Position numbers and translations under genes: made by a program. From the NCBI GenBank assembly GCA_902608115.1, contig CACLMT010000010.1, forward strand, positions 1 to 43,328: DNA of 43,328 bases, written 5' to 3'. Positions 8,686 to 17,503 of the stretch are shown piece after piece. The DNA is from an uncultured SAR86 cluster bacterium (GTDB lineage: Bacteria > Pseudomonadota > Gammaproteobacteria > Magnimaribacterales > D2472). Position 1 is the stretch's first letter, and each line of letters begins with the position of its first letter. The notes beneath the pieces are model-generated. The model saw only the letters and a list, made by a program, of their open reading frames with translations, ran no database searches and was not told the DNA's origin.

Positions 8686-9303
8686 TCAAAAAGTAGTGAA
8701 ATTCCAATCTCTAACAATCTCTAATTGTTTATATCGAGAGAGCATGTCTTGGGAAAAAGGTTGAAATGGAGCAGATTGTTTTAATATTCTTAAAGCTAAA
8801 GCATCCAACATTTGATTTCCCGAAGAATACAGAATATCTGCTGATATTAAGTTACCTTCATGATCAATAGTTGTTTTAATTTGAACCCTAAAATTTCCTT
8901 TAATAAAATTAGAATCAGAAATTTCATGATATCCAGCTGTTTCTACTTTTCTTTGCCATGAGTTTAAGTAAATCGTTTCATAGCTCTCTAAAGTGGAGTT
9001 TGATTCTAGTCGCCTTATACTAAATTTTGAACTATCTTGAGAATTAACATCTTGATTTTGCATCGCTGTAGATAGCTTGTTTGTATGCAAATCTTCAAAC
9101 CCTTGATGAGATTGTCCCTTTGCATCAAAATCAGCATCAGCAAATTTAATATTCACAATGGTTGCTTCATTAGGTTTCCAAGGAGACTGAATGACAACAA
9201 AACTAATACCAAATAAAACCACAGAATGAAGAGCAATCGACACCAGCATTGATTTCCTTAAACCCCATCTTTGTATCCTCTCTTTGTAAATCAATGGCTG
9301 CAT
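8686..9303 (-). CDS. TonB-like energy transducer (TonB3 type)
   Basis: This 205-residue protein has a short cytoplasmic N-terminus, one membrane segment at about residues 18-38 (S-M-L-V-S-I-A-L-H-S-V-V-L-F-G-I-S-F), a periplasmic linker and a C-terminal TonB-like domain. That domain has F-R-V-Q-I-K-T-T-I-D-H-E-G-N-L near 145 and L-D-A-L-A-L-R-I-L-K-Q-S-A-P-F-Q-P-F near 170. The linker lacks the Pro-rich stretch of classical TonB. From memory, gshB-tonB3-algH-ruvX is the order in Pseudomonas, where TonB3 has a role in twitching motility; algH is absent here. The partner receptor is unknown. Gaps to its neighbours are 2 bases on each side. Confidence 0.8.
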   Translation of the reverse strand: MQPLIYKERIQRWGLRKSMLVSIALHSVVLFGISFVVIQSPWKPNEATIVNIKFADADFDAKGQSHQGFEDLHTNKLSTAMQNQDVNSQDSSKFSIRRLESNSTLESYETIYLNSWQRKVETAGYHEISDSNFIKGNFRVQIKTTIDHEGNLISADILYSSGNQMLDALALRILKQSAPFQPFSQDMLSRYKQLEIVRDWNFTTF

Positions 9304-9305
9304 AT

Positions 9306-10238
9306 TTATAAGGATTCTAATAGCTGCTGTATGGGGTTTTGCTTGCTTTGAACTAATATTTCCCTAGCTCCTGTGGGACTAGTAATATTAATCTCAGTTA
9401 AGTAATCGCCAATCATATCAATGCCCGCAAAAACAACACCCTCTTGCATTAAAAGTTTTCCGACTTCTTTACCAACTTTTCTTTGAACTGAATTTATCTC
9501 TCTTGATTGCCCCTTGCCTCCAGCGGCAAGGTTTGCTTTAAAGCTATCTCCTTGGGGGAATCTAGCCAGCGCTATGGGGAAAGGTTCACCGTGAATAATC
9601 AAAATCCTATAATCACCCTCATAAATTTCTGGTAAAAAGTTTTGTACCATCACCATAGTTTGAAAATTATTTGTGAGAGATTTAAAAATCTCAAAATTCT
9701 TAGAGGTCAGTTCTTCAAATTTATATATTAATTCTCCACCCATACCATTAAGTGGTTTTAAAATAATTGTTGAATGTCTGTCTTTAAAGTTCTTCAAATC
9801 AGCCTCTTTGCAAATCACTTTAGTATCTGGCATCCAGGCTGAAAACCTTAATGCAAGAATCTTTTCATTAAATTTTTGAAGTGCAGCAGGTCGATTGATT
9901 ACATTTGCCCCTTCTAACTCGGCTTGTGATAAAAGATGGAGTGCATTCATAAAATCATCATCAACCGGTGGATCTTTTCTCATAAAAACATAATTAAAAT
10001 CTTTTAATGGTAACGATTGATCTATTGGTGTAAAAACACCAGGGGTAGAAATAGGATCTTTGATTTCCACGATATTCGCCTGCACAATTTGCTCAAAATA
10101 TCTTAAATCTTTCATTTCACATTGAAAAACTTTACCCTCTTGATTGCTTATTTCTTCCATCATTAGGATGGAGGTATCCTTTTTTGGATTTAAACTATCC
10201 AATGAGTCAGTAATAAATAGAGATGCAGTATCCTTCAT
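9306..10238 (-). CDS. gshB: Glutathione synthetase
   Basis: It joins gamma-glutamylcysteine and glycine using ATP, the second step of glutathione synthesis. The 310 residues (E. coli 316) show the ATP-grasp glycine loop I-L-K-P-L-N-G-M-G-G-E and the late E-I-N-I-T-S-P-T-G-A-R-E-I motif that binds substrate and Mg. The ATG is preceded by GGGGAGG, a strong ribosome site, and overlaps the rsmE stop as ATGA, so the pair is coupled. gshA is not in the window. Confidence 0.96.
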   Translation of the reverse strand: MKDTASLFITDSLDSLNPKKDTSILMMEEISNQEGKVFQCEMKDLRYFEQIVQANIVEIKDPISTPGVFTPIDQSLPLKDFNYVFMRKDPPVDDDFMNALHLLSQAELEGANVINRPAALQKFNEKILALRFSAWMPDTKVICKEADLKNFKDRHSTIILKPLNGMGGELIYKFEELTSKNFEIFKSLTNNFQTMVMVQNFLPEIYEGDYRILIIHGEPFPIALARFPQGDSFKANLAAGGKGQSREINSVQRKVGKEVGKLLMQEGVVFAGIDMIGDYLTEINITSPTGAREILVQSKQNPIQQLLESL

Positions 10239-10981
10239 GAAACCTCCCCTTGAAGACTGTGAAGTTTTGATAAAGCTACTATAGGCGCAGTTTCAGCCCT
10301 CAGAATATAATTATTTATTCTTAATTTAGTAAGATTTTGTTTATCAAGTATTATGCGCTCTTTTTCAGAAAATCCAGACTCTGGTCCTGTTATAAAAGCT
10401 AATATATTTGAAGGGGTTGCTTCCAACTCTCCAAATAATTTATTTGCAAGTGTATCAAATACAAATAAATCCTTTGGATTAATATTCTTTAAAACTCCAT
10501 TAATAGCTCCGCATAGATCATTAAAATCATGCACTATTGGAAGAAAATTACATCCTGACTGCTCACATGCATGAATAATCATTTCCTCTAAACGAAGTTT
10601 GAGCTTGGTTAAATCTCTTTTAAGCAAAGATTGATCCATGTGGTCTGGTCGATAAAAAATAATTGAATTGATGCCGATTTCAATTAATTTCTGAACTAAA
10701 TATATAAGATTATCCTTCTTTATGTAGGGGATAATTGCTTGATATTTAAATTTATATGGATTATGTAAAGTTAATAAATTGTCAACTTCTATCGAGATAG
10801 TTTTTCTTGCTATATCCACTATTACTCCCGTAGCACTCAACCCATGTCCATTGAAGAGCTCTAGAGAGTCTCCAGCCCCCAACCTCAAAACCTTGGCAAG
10901 ATGATGTATTTGTTTTAAGTTAGTGCATTGATATTTTGATGAACTAAGCTCTGGGCAAAATAATCTAGGAGTTCTCATCAT
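10235..10981 (-). CDS. rsmE: 16S rRNA m3U1498 methyltransferase
   Basis: This SPOUT-fold methyltransferase acts on U1498 of 16S rRNA with S-adenosylmethionine. The 248 residues show the N-terminal PUA-like part (R-L-F near residue 6, H-L-A-K-V-L-R near 27) and the C-terminal knot motifs F-I-T-G-P-E-S-G-F-S-E-K-E and L-R-A-E-T-A-P-I-V-A-L. Two ATGs stand at the start (10981 and 10978) and either could be used. It is the first gene of the run to rpoD and is divergent from the phosphatase gene with only 25 bases between. Confidence 0.95.
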   Translation of the reverse strand: MMRTPRLFCPELSSSKYQCTNLKQIHHLAKVLRLGAGDSLELFNGHGLSATGVIVDIARKTISIEVDNLLTLHNPYKFKYQAIIPYIKKDNLIYLVQKLIEIGINSIIFYRPDHMDQSLLKRDLTKLKLRLEEMIIHACEQSGCNFLPIVHDFNDLCGAINGVLKNINPKDLFVFDTLANKLFGELEATPSNILAFITGPESGFSEKERIILDKQNLTKLRINNYILRAETAPIVALSKLHSLQGEVS

Positions 10982-10986
10982 TTAAT

Positions 10987-10992
10987 TATAAT
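10987..10992 (+). promoter_or_regulatory. Candidate -10 box for the histidine phosphatase gene
   Basis: A perfect TATAAT lies 14 bases before the ATG at 11007, inside the 25-base divergent spacer. No good -35 hexamer is seen, as it would fall within rsmE. The implied leader is about 8 bases. Confidence 0.35.
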
Positions 10993-11006
10993 GGGTATTT
11001 TTTATT

Positions 11007-11567
11007 ATGACTCAAAGTCACATCATTCTTGTGCGTCATGGAGAACCATCAGCTTCATGGTCAGAACATCCTGATCCGGGATTAAGCAAAAGGGGATTGA
11101 ATCAAGCAGAAAAAACAAGCAAAAACTTTTCATTCGACTTTGAATCATATCAATTATTTTCTAGCCCAAAAAAACGAGCTATTCAAACCATGGAATGTAT
11201 TGCTAAAGAAATAAATCAATCTTTTGAAATTGATGATCGTTTTATTGAAATCCCCTCAAAGGGAATCTCACAAAATATAAAACATGACTGGTTGATAGAA
11301 ATTTTTAAAACTCCCATAAAAGATCTACCCCCTCAGATAAGTTCTTGGTATAACAATCTAATTGAATGGTTGTATAACTTTGAAAATCAAGCAATTATTA
11401 CAACTCACTTTATGGTAATTAATGCTTTAGTATCACACCTCAAAAATAATAATATGATTGCATATTTTAATCCGGGGTATGCATCTAGAACTGAAATCTG
11501 GATGCAAAATGGGATTTTAACTAAACTTATTCTTGGTGAAGCAAAAAAAACAGTACTAAATTTCTAA
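11007..11567 (+). CDS. Histidine phosphatase superfamily protein
   Basis: The N-terminal I-I-L-V-R-H-G-E motif gives the phospho-accepting His. L-S-K-R-G-L-N-Q-A follows, then S-S-P-K-K-R-A-I-Q-T with the second phosphate-pocket Arg, a Glu in F-I-E-I-P, and the late I-T-T-H-F with the second catalytic His. The 186-residue size fits small SixA/phosphoglycerate-mutase-like phosphatases. The substrate cannot be read from sequence; it is not close enough to CobC or GpmB to name. It lies 60 bases upstream of fis on the same strand. Confidence 0.8.
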   Translation: MTQSHIILVRHGEPSASWSEHPDPGLSKRGLNQAEKTSKNFSFDFESYQLFSSPKKRAIQTMECIAKEINQSFEIDDRFIEIPSKGISQNIKHDWLIEIFKTPIKDLPPQISSWYNNLIEWLYNFENQAIITTHFMVINALVSHLKNNNMIAYFNPGYASRTEIWMQNGILTKLILGEAKKTVLNF

Positions 11568-11573
11568 ATATAG

Positions 11574-11601
11574 TTGAGCAATTTTTAATCAAAGGTAAAC
11601 T
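11574..11601 (+). promoter_or_regulatory. Candidate sigma-70 promoter of fis-purH-purD
   Basis: TTGAGC (11574-11579), a 16-base spacer and TAAACT (11596-11601) lie in the 60-base gap before fis. The -10 has the same sequence as the candidate ahead of rpsU. The expected start point would give a leader of about 20 bases. Confidence 0.35.
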
Positions 11602-11627
11602 TAAATGTTCATCAATGATCTAAAAAT

Positions 11628-11885
11628 ATGAAACAAAAAATTTCTAACAAAGTAAAAACAAACCCGCTAAGAAAGCAGGTAAATAAAGAGATCAAAAAAT
11701 ATTTCGAAGCCTTAGGAGATGTAAAACCTTCAAATGTCTATGAAATGGTCATTTCAGAAGTTGAGCCTGAATTATTGATGGCGGTTATGCAATATACAAA
11801 TAATAATAAATCAAAAGCTGCGAGCATTCTTGGGCTTAATCGCGCCACCTTAAGAAAAAAACTTCATCACTACAAAATTAATTAA
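11628..11885 (+). CDS. fis: DNA-binding protein Fis
   Basis: This small nucleoid protein bends DNA and regulates many promoters. The 85 residues (E. coli 98) end in the family's helix-turn-helix, N-K-S-K-A-A-S-I-L-G-L-N-R-A-T-L-R-K-K-L, with P-L-R and Y-F-E-A-L-G dimer-region motifs before it. The usual dusB partner is absent; instead fis leads straight into purH (3-base gap). From memory fis-purH-purD is also the Pseudomonas order. No clear ribosome site precedes the ATG. Confidence 0.96.
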   Translation: MKQKISNKVKTNPLRKQVNKEIKKYFEALGDVKPSNVYEMVISEVEPELLMAVMQYTNNNKSKAASILGLNRATLRKKLHHYKIN

Positions 11886-11888
11886 AAA

Positions 11889-13427
11889 ATGAGTCTAATT
11901 AAGCCAAAAAGGGCTCTAATAAGTGTTTCAAATAAAAAAAATTTAAAAGAACTAGTCAACTTCCTAGTTAATCAAAATGTAAAAATCATATCTACAGGAG
12001 GAACATATCAAGCTATAAAAAAACTAACAAATGATGTACAAGAAGTTTCTAAATTCACTGGGTTTGAGGAAATGATGGATGGGCGCGTAAAAACTCTTCA
12101 TCCAAAGATACATGCAGGAATTTTAGCTAAACGTGATTCTGATCTTAATATCCTCAAAAAAAAAGGTTATAAAGAGATAGATTTAGTAATTGTTAACCTT
12201 TATCCGTTTAAAGAAACCATTGCTTCCAATTGCACCTTTGAAGAAGCTATAGAGAAAATTGATATTGGCGGTCCGGCTATGATCAGGTCGGCTGCAAAAA
12301 ACTTTAAAGACGTTGTTGTTATTTCTGATCCAAATGACTACTCAAGACTTGTCGAGGAATGGAAAAATCAAGATGGGATTTCTTATGAATTTAGGAAAGA
12401 GCTATCTCAAAAAGTTTTTCAACTTATGGCTGACTATAATTTATCTATTTCCAATTATATGAAAGAAATTTCTGTAAATTACCATCAATATGATTTTGAA
12501 AAGAGCGTTTCTCTCAGATATGGAGAGAACCCCCATCAATCTGCAAATCTATTGACATTTTCTAACTTGGAGCATAAAAATATTGCAAATGCTGAGATGC
12601 TTCAAGGTAAAGAACTCTCTTATAATAATATTGTTGATGCTGATGCTGCATGGGAATGTGTTAGAGCATTTAATAAGCCCGCATGTGTAATTGTCAAACA
12701 TGCAAATCCATGCGGAGTTGCTGAAACAAATTCTGTATATGAAGCATATGATTTAGCCTTTAAAACCGATCCAACATCTGCATTTGGTGGCATTATTGCT
12801 CTTAATAGAACTCTAGATACAAAAACAGCAACAGAAATTAATACTCGTCAATTTACTGAGGTCGTTATAGCTACTGACTATGAAAAAGATGCTTTGGTTG
12901 AGCTGAATAAAAAGAAAAATATAAGGGTTCTTAAGGTTGATCTAGAACAAGATGATCCTTATCCAGGATTTATTAAGAAAGTATCTGGTGGAATACTTAT
13001 TCAAAATGATGATACTTATGCTGTTTCTAAAGAGGAACTTAAGTGCGTGACTAAAAGAGAGCCAACTCCTGATGAGCTGAATGATTTGATGTTTGCTTGG
13101 AGGGTAGCTAAATTTGTGAAATCAAATGCTATTGTTTATGCAAAAAATAAACAAACAATCGGTATAGGTGCTGGACAAATGAGCAGAGCAATCAGTGCAG
13201 ATATTGCGAATCTCAAGGCAAAAGAAGAAGGTTTAGAGGTGAAGGGTTCGGCAATGGCATCTGATGCATTTTTTCCATTTAGGGATGGCATAGATAAAGC
13301 AGCTTCAAGTGGTATTACTTCAATAATTCAACCAGGTGGCTCAATTCGAGATGAAGAAGTTATAGCTGCTGCTGATGAAAATGATATTGCCATGGTGTTT
13401 ACTGCAACAAGACACTTTAGACATTAA
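11889..13427 (+). CDS. purH: Bifunctional AICAR transformylase / IMP cyclohydrolase
   Basis: It carries out the last two steps of IMP synthesis. The 512 residues (E. coli 529) contain the N-terminal cyclohydrolase (I-S-T-G-G-T near residue 35, G-R-V-K-T-L-H-P-K near 66) and the C-terminal transformylase (R-Y-G-E-N-P-H-Q near 208; V-K-H-A-N-P-C-G near 260 with the catalytic Lys and His). An A9 run at 12156-12164 is in frame here, useful for comparison with the broken A9 run in cca. purD follows after 2 bases. Confidence 0.98.
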   Translation: MSLIKPKRALISVSNKKNLKELVNFLVNQNVKIISTGGTYQAIKKLTNDVQEVSKFTGFEEMMDGRVKTLHPKIHAGILAKRDSDLNILKKKGYKEIDLVIVNLYPFKETIASNCTFEEAIEKIDIGGPAMIRSAAKNFKDVVVISDPNDYSRLVEEWKNQDGISYEFRKELSQKVFQLMADYNLSISNYMKEISVNYHQYDFEKSVSLRYGENPHQSANLLTFSNLEHKNIANAEMLQGKELSYNNIVDADAAWECVRAFNKPACVIVKHANPCGVAETNSVYEAYDLAFKTDPTSAFGGIIALNRTLDTKTATEINTRQFTEVVIATDYEKDALVELNKKKNIRVLKVDLEQDDPYPGFIKKVSGGILIQNDDTYAVSKEELKCVTKREPTPDELNDLMFAWRVAKFVKSNAIVYAKNKQTIGIGAGQMSRAISADIANLKAKEEGLEVKGSAMASDAFFPFRDGIDKAASSGITSIIQPGGSIRDEEVIAAADENDIAMVFTATRHFRH

Positions 13428-13429
13428 GA

Positions 13430-14698
13430 ATGCAAGTTCTAGTTATTGGATCGGGGGGTAGAGAACATGCGCTCGCATGGAAATCAGCCCAAGATGAATC
13501 AGTGTCTAAAGTTTTTGTTTGCCCTGGGAATGCTGGAACAGCATTAGAAAATAAATTAAGTAATATCTCCATTAATATAAATGACTTCAATGCCATCGAA
13601 AATTTTTGCATAGAAGAAAATATTGATTTGGTTATTATTGGTCCTGAACAACCTTTAGTTAATGGCCTTGCTGACTATCTCCAAAGCAAGCAGATTAAAA
13701 CTTTTGGACCCTCTCAAGCAGCTGCCCAGTTAGAAGGTTCAAAAACTTTTTCAAAAAACTTCTTCAAAAAATATGGTATTCCCACTGCAGCTTATGCTGC
13801 TTTTGATAATTATGATGCCGCGAGAGAATATCTAGATACTATTAATTACCCCACTGTTGTAAAGGCAGATGGTCTTGCAGCAGGTAAAGGTGTGATTATC
13901 TGTAGCAGCAAAGAAGAAGCGATTGGGGCTTTAGAAAGTATTTTTAAAGATCAAGCATTTGGTGAGGCTGGAAGCAGCATAGTAATAGAAGATTTCCTTT
14001 ATGGCGAAGAAGCAAGCTTTATTGCTGTTGTTAGTAAAGACAAAATGGTGCCTCTTGCAACAAGTCAAGATCATAAAGCTGTTGGAGAGGGTGATATTGG
14101 CCTAAATACTGGTGGCATGGGTGCGTACTCTCCTGCACCTGTAGTGAATGATCACATACATCAAAAAATTATTGATGAAGTAATGAAACCAACCATGAAG
14201 GGTTTGATTGCTGAAGAATCGCCATACCTTGGATTCCTCTATGCAGGGATTATGATCAACAATGGTGAATTAAAGGTTTTAGAATTTAATTGTCGGTTTG
14301 GAGATCCAGAGGCTCAACCCATACTTCTAAGGCTAAAGTCTAGCTTGGTAGAACTATGTCTTGCTGCTATAGATGATCAATTAGAAGCCTATGAAATCAA
14401 TTGGACTGATAAACATGCTTGTGGCGTAGTAATAGCTAGCAAAGGTTACCCTGAGAGTCATTCATCGAATCACCAAGTAGCTATTAAGCAGTTGAATGAT
14501 GTTGACATGAAATTATTTCATGCTGGCACCAAGCTTGAAAATAATAAAATTCTAACATCTGGGGGTAGAGTTTTTTGTGCAACAGCCCTTGGTAATAATT
14601 TAAAGGATGCTCAAACTAAAGCCTATAATTTGGTAAACTCAGTATCTTTCAATGGTTCTTTTTACAGAAAAGACATTGGGTATAAAGGAATTAAATGA
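13430..14698 (+). CDS. purD: Phosphoribosylamine-glycine ligase
   Basis: It makes glycinamide ribonucleotide from phosphoribosylamine, glycine and ATP, step two of purine synthesis. The 422 residues begin with V-I-G-S-G-G-R-E-H-A-L-A, followed by G-P-E-Q-P-L near 65, the ATP-grasp loop K-A-D-G-L-A-A-G-K-G near 145, and N-T-G-G-M-G-A-Y-S-P and F-N-C-R-F-G-D-P-E later. The stop overlaps the coq7 start as ATGA. Confidence 0.98.
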   Translation: MQVLVIGSGGREHALAWKSAQDESVSKVFVCPGNAGTALENKLSNISININDFNAIENFCIEENIDLVIIGPEQPLVNGLADYLQSKQIKTFGPSQAAAQLEGSKTFSKNFFKKYGIPTAAYAAFDNYDAAREYLDTINYPTVVKADGLAAGKGVIICSSKEEAIGALESIFKDQAFGEAGSSIVIEDFLYGEEASFIAVVSKDKMVPLATSQDHKAVGEGDIGLNTGGMGAYSPAPVVNDHIHQKIIDEVMKPTMKGLIAEESPYLGFLYAGIMINNGELKVLEFNCRFGDPEAQPILLRLKSSLVELCLAAIDDQLEAYEINWTDKHACGVVIASKGYPESHSSNHQVAIKQLNDVDMKLFHAGTKLENNKILTSGGRVFCATALGNNLKDAQTKAYNLVNSVSFNGSFYRKDIGYKGIK

Positions 14699-15321
14699 AT
14701 TTAATAGATAGTTTTATTAATGAATGCGATATTGCATTAAAAACTTTATCGTATAAAAAAAATGGTACAGGAAGATCATATCCTGGGAAAAGGAGTACAG
14801 AAAATTTATCAAAAAAAGAGAAGAATTTATCAGCGCAACTTATGCGTGTAAATTTAGCTGGAGAAGTTTCAGCTCAGGCTCTTTATAGAGGCCAAGCAAT
14901 GGTGTGTAAGGATGCAGAAATTAAAGAACATCTTATTCAAGCCGGCGAAGAAGAGACAGACCATTTAATTTGGTGCAGAAAACGCTTAGAAGATTTAAAT
15001 GGGAATCCTTCAATATTAAATCCTTTGTGGTACGCGGGTTCATTTGCAATCGGAGCAATTTCTGGAAGCTTGGGAGAGAAAACAAGCCTTGGTTTTGTTG
15101 AAGAGACTGAAAAACAAGTAGTAAAACATTTGGAGAAACATCTTGATCAAATTTCCAAAAATGATATTCAAACTATTAAGATTCTTAAAACAATGAGAGC
15201 TGACGAAGATGAACATGCAAAAGAGGCATCTAATGAGGGTGCCGAAGAGTTGCCAACTTATTCTAAAAAAATCATGGAGCTTACTGCAAAACTTATGACT
15301 TCTTCAAGTAGATATATTTAA
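14695..15321 (+). CDS. coq7: Demethoxyubiquinone hydroxylase Coq7
   Basis: This di-iron monooxygenase performs the last hydroxylation in ubiquinone synthesis at the membrane. The 208 residues show the ferritin-like iron motifs: N-L-A-G-E-V-S-A-Q near residue 53, E-E-T-D-H near 87, E-K-H-L in the middle of the second half, and D-E-D-E-H-A near 170. Coupling to purD through a 4-base overlap is unusual, since no pathway link is evident. Presence of Coq7 implies aerobic respiration with ubiquinone. Confidence 0.95.
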   Translation: MNLIDSFINECDIALKTLSYKKNGTGRSYPGKRSTENLSKKEKNLSAQLMRVNLAGEVSAQALYRGQAMVCKDAEIKEHLIQAGEEETDHLIWCRKRLEDLNGNPSILNPLWYAGSFAIGAISGSLGEKTSLGFVEETEKQVVKHLEKHLDQISKNDIQTIKILKTMRADEDEHAKEASNEGAEELPTYSKKIMELTAKLMTSSSRYI

Positions 15322-15331
15322 TCTATAACCA

Positions 15332-15721
15332 ATGAAAAAACTAATCGCCCTACTCCTGCTATCGCCTTTGACTTATTCAGGCGAAATGAATTCATGGGAA
15401 TGCAGTACGTTTGAAGATGCAAAAATTATTGGCGATGATGGAGATTATTTAGGTAGATTAGGTCCAAGTTATATGTCAGATTCTATATACAATTCATCAT
15501 CTTCTTTCAGCTCAACTTATAGTTCAGATAGCATCTTTAATTCATCATCTAAATATGGAAATAGTTATTCAAGCACGTCAGTATTTAATGATGGAGCTTC
15601 AAACCCTCCAATAATACTATCAAGTGATGGGATATCATTAGGAAAATTATCTGTGGGTCCAAGTTATTATGCAGATAGGTACGATCCATATGATATTAAA
15701 TATACTTGTGATTGGGATTAA
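15332..15721 (+). CDS. Small secreted Ser/Tyr/Asn-rich repeat protein, function unknown
   Basis: The 129-residue product has a signal peptide (K-K-L-I-A-L-L-L-L-S-P-L, probably cut near residue 16). Two cysteines sit at the ends of the mature protein (24 and 126). The middle is a run of repeats of the form SDSIYN.SSSFSSTY, SDSIFN.SSKYGNSY, STSVFN. This core is flanked by two copies of a D-G-x-x-L-G-(R/K)-L...G-P-S-Y unit (about residues 36-48 and 98-112). I recall similar YGSxYSxxSIxN repeat proteins bounded by DGxxLGxL units in other Gram-negatives, without known function. It sits 10 bases after coq7, so it may be co-transcribed. Confidence 0.8.
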   Translation: MKKLIALLLLSPLTYSGEMNSWECSTFEDAKIIGDDGDYLGRLGPSYMSDSIYNSSSSFSSTYSSDSIFNSSSKYGNSYSSTSVFNDGASNPPIILSSDGISLGKLSVGPSYYADRYDPYDIKYTCDWD

Positions 15722-15743
15722 AAATAACAAGCTTATAAAATTT

Positions 15744-16493
15744 TTAAAAGAAATCTCCTTTCATTAAACTCTCGCCTATTAAAAATACATTTATATTATT
15801 TTCCTGTAAGTAGATTAAATTCTTCCTACTCTTAATTCCAGATTCTGAAATAAAAATATTTTTACCTTTGAAAGATGCTTTTAACTTAACTGAATTATTG
15901 ATATCTACCTCAAATGTATTTAAATTTCTGTTGTTCACTCCAATCAATGCATTTTCAAAATTCTCTATTCGCCTTAACTCTTCTTCGTCATGAACTTCAA
16001 TCAAATAATCAAGCTCTAACTTTTCGGCTACCTCTGTAAAATCTTTAATCTGCTGATCGGATAAAATACTTGCAATCAGCAAAATACAATCAGCTCCAAT
16101 TAATTTAGATTCATATATTTGATACTCATCAATCATAAAATCTTTTCTTAGTATTGGAAGTGAGGTAGTTGCTTTAACATCTTTTAAATGTTGAATGCTA
16201 CCCATAAAAAAATCTTCTTCGGTCAAAATTGAAAGTGCAGAAGCTCCAAAAGCTTCATAATCCTTGGCTTTTTGAACTGGATCAAAGTCCTCTACAATAA
16301 TGCCTGCGCTTGGCGAGGCTTTTTTAATTTCTGCAATAATTGCTTCATCTTTATTTATTAAACTGGCTTTAAAAGAGCTCTTTGGAAGATTGCATGTTGA
16401 TAATTCTAACTTCAGATCGGCAAGTGATAATTCAGCTTTTTTTTGAATAAATTTAGACTGGGTATTTTTAACGATGTCTTGAAGAATACTCAT
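15744..16493 (-). CDS. trpC: Indole-3-glycerol phosphate synthase
   Basis: It closes the indole ring in tryptophan synthesis. The 249-residue TIM barrel shows I-I-A-E-I-K-K-A-S-P-S near residue 53, L-R-K-D-F near 115 and F-I-S-E-S-G-I near the end, holding the catalytic Lys and Glu residues. It is a stand-alone TrpC without the TrpF fusion seen in enterics. It is the last gene of the minus-strand chain and overlaps trpD by one base. trpF, trpB and trpA are not in the window. Confidence 0.97.
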   Translation of the reverse strand: MSILQDIVKNTQSKFIQKKAELSLADLKLELSTCNLPKSSFKASLINKDEAIIAEIKKASPSAGIIVEDFDPVQKAKDYEAFGASALSILTEEDFFMGSIQHLKDVKATTSLPILRKDFMIDEYQIYESKLIGADCILLIASILSDQQIKDFTEVAEKLELDYLIEVHDEEELRRIENFENALIGVNNRNLNTFEVDINNSVKLKASFKGKNIFISESGIKSRKNLIYLQENNINVFLIGESLMKGDFF

Positions 16494-17503
16494 TAGCTAT
16501 TTGAGACCCTTACATAAGAAGCCAATTTATCTGCAGCCATGCCGTTATTCATTAAAGTAAATGAGAGCTCAGTGCCTTCTACAATTGAATCTACTTTTCT
16601 AGCTACATATAAAGCTGCGCCTGCATTTAAAGCAATCATGTCTTGTACGGCAGATTTCTCACCTGCAAAGGCCCCTCTTATTAACTCCAAGCTTTCATAT
16701 GGTGATTGAGCAGAGATTTCAGAAAGCTTACCAAGGGAGAGACCAAAATCTTTAGGTGAAATTTCATAGTGTTTAATCTCTTTATTTTGGAGCTCTGTAA
16801 CATATGTTGAATCGGTAATTGTGATTTCATCTAAACCATCAAAACCGTGCACAATTAAAACATGTTCCATTAAAAGATTTTTTGCCACTGCGGCAAAAGT
16901 TTTTAAAAGTTCTTTATTGTAAACACCTAAAATTTGTCGTTTTGCTCCACAAGGATTTGTGTGAGGTCCAAGCAAATTAAATATAGTTTTTTTTCCTATA
17001 CTCTGTCTGGCCGGCATAACATATTTCATTGACTCATGATGTAAAGGAGCAAACAAAAAAATAAACCCTACTTTATTAAAAATATTCTCAATATTTTCCC
17101 TATCATGACCAATGTCTGCACCCGCTGCAAGAAGTAAATCTGCGCTGCCTGATTTGCTAGAAATAGCTCGGTTTCCATGCTTGGTTACCGCCGCACCTCC
17201 AGCTGCTGCAACAAAAGCTGAAGCAGTAGAGCAATTGAAAGTATGAATCCCCGTTCCACCTGTACCACAAGTGTCAATGTGATCACCATCACCAAGCGGG
17301 AAAGATAAAGATTTTTCTTGCATCACTCTTGCTGCTGCGGTTATTTCAATCTCTTTGATGCCTTTTTGATTTAATGCTAAAAGAAAAGCTTCGATAGCAT
17401 CATCATCTACCTCTCCTGTCATGATGGACTCCACTGCTGATTGCATTGACAGAAAATCAAGATCTTCTTTCTGATTCAGTCGCCTAATAATCTCTTCAAT
17501 CAT
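16493..17503 (-). CDS. trpD: Anthranilate phosphoribosyltransferase
   Basis: It couples anthranilate to PRPP. The 336 residues show the PRPP motif D-T-C-G-T-G-G-T-G near residue 78, F-N-C-S-T-A-S-A-F, V-T-K-H-G-N-R and S-G-S-A-D-L-L shortly after, and a metal-binding D-E-I segment near 225. It is a stand-alone TrpD. Its start overlaps the trpG stop by 4 bases (ATGA). Confidence 0.97.
   Translation of the reverse strand: MIEEIIRRLNQKEDLDFLSMQSAVESIMTGEVDDDAIEAFLLALNQKGIKEIEITAAARVMQEKSLSFPLGDGDHIDTCGTGGTGIHTFNCSTASAFVAAAGGAAVTKHGNRAISSKSGSADLLLAAGADIGHDRENIENIFNKVGFIFLFAPLHHESMKYVMPARQSIGKKTIFNLLGPHTNPCGAKRQILGVYNKELLKTFAAVAKNLLMEHVLIVHGFDGLDEITITDSTYVTELQNKEIKHYEISPKDFGLSLGKLSEISAQSPYESLELIRGAFAGEKSAVQDMIALNAGAALYVARKVDSIVEGTELSFTLMNNGMAADKLASYVRVSNS

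Noticed and set aside
15722-15743. AAGCTT and AAAATTTTT symmetry between the repeat protein and trpC, considered as a terminator.
   Set aside because: Stem too short and AT-only; cannot be told from base composition.
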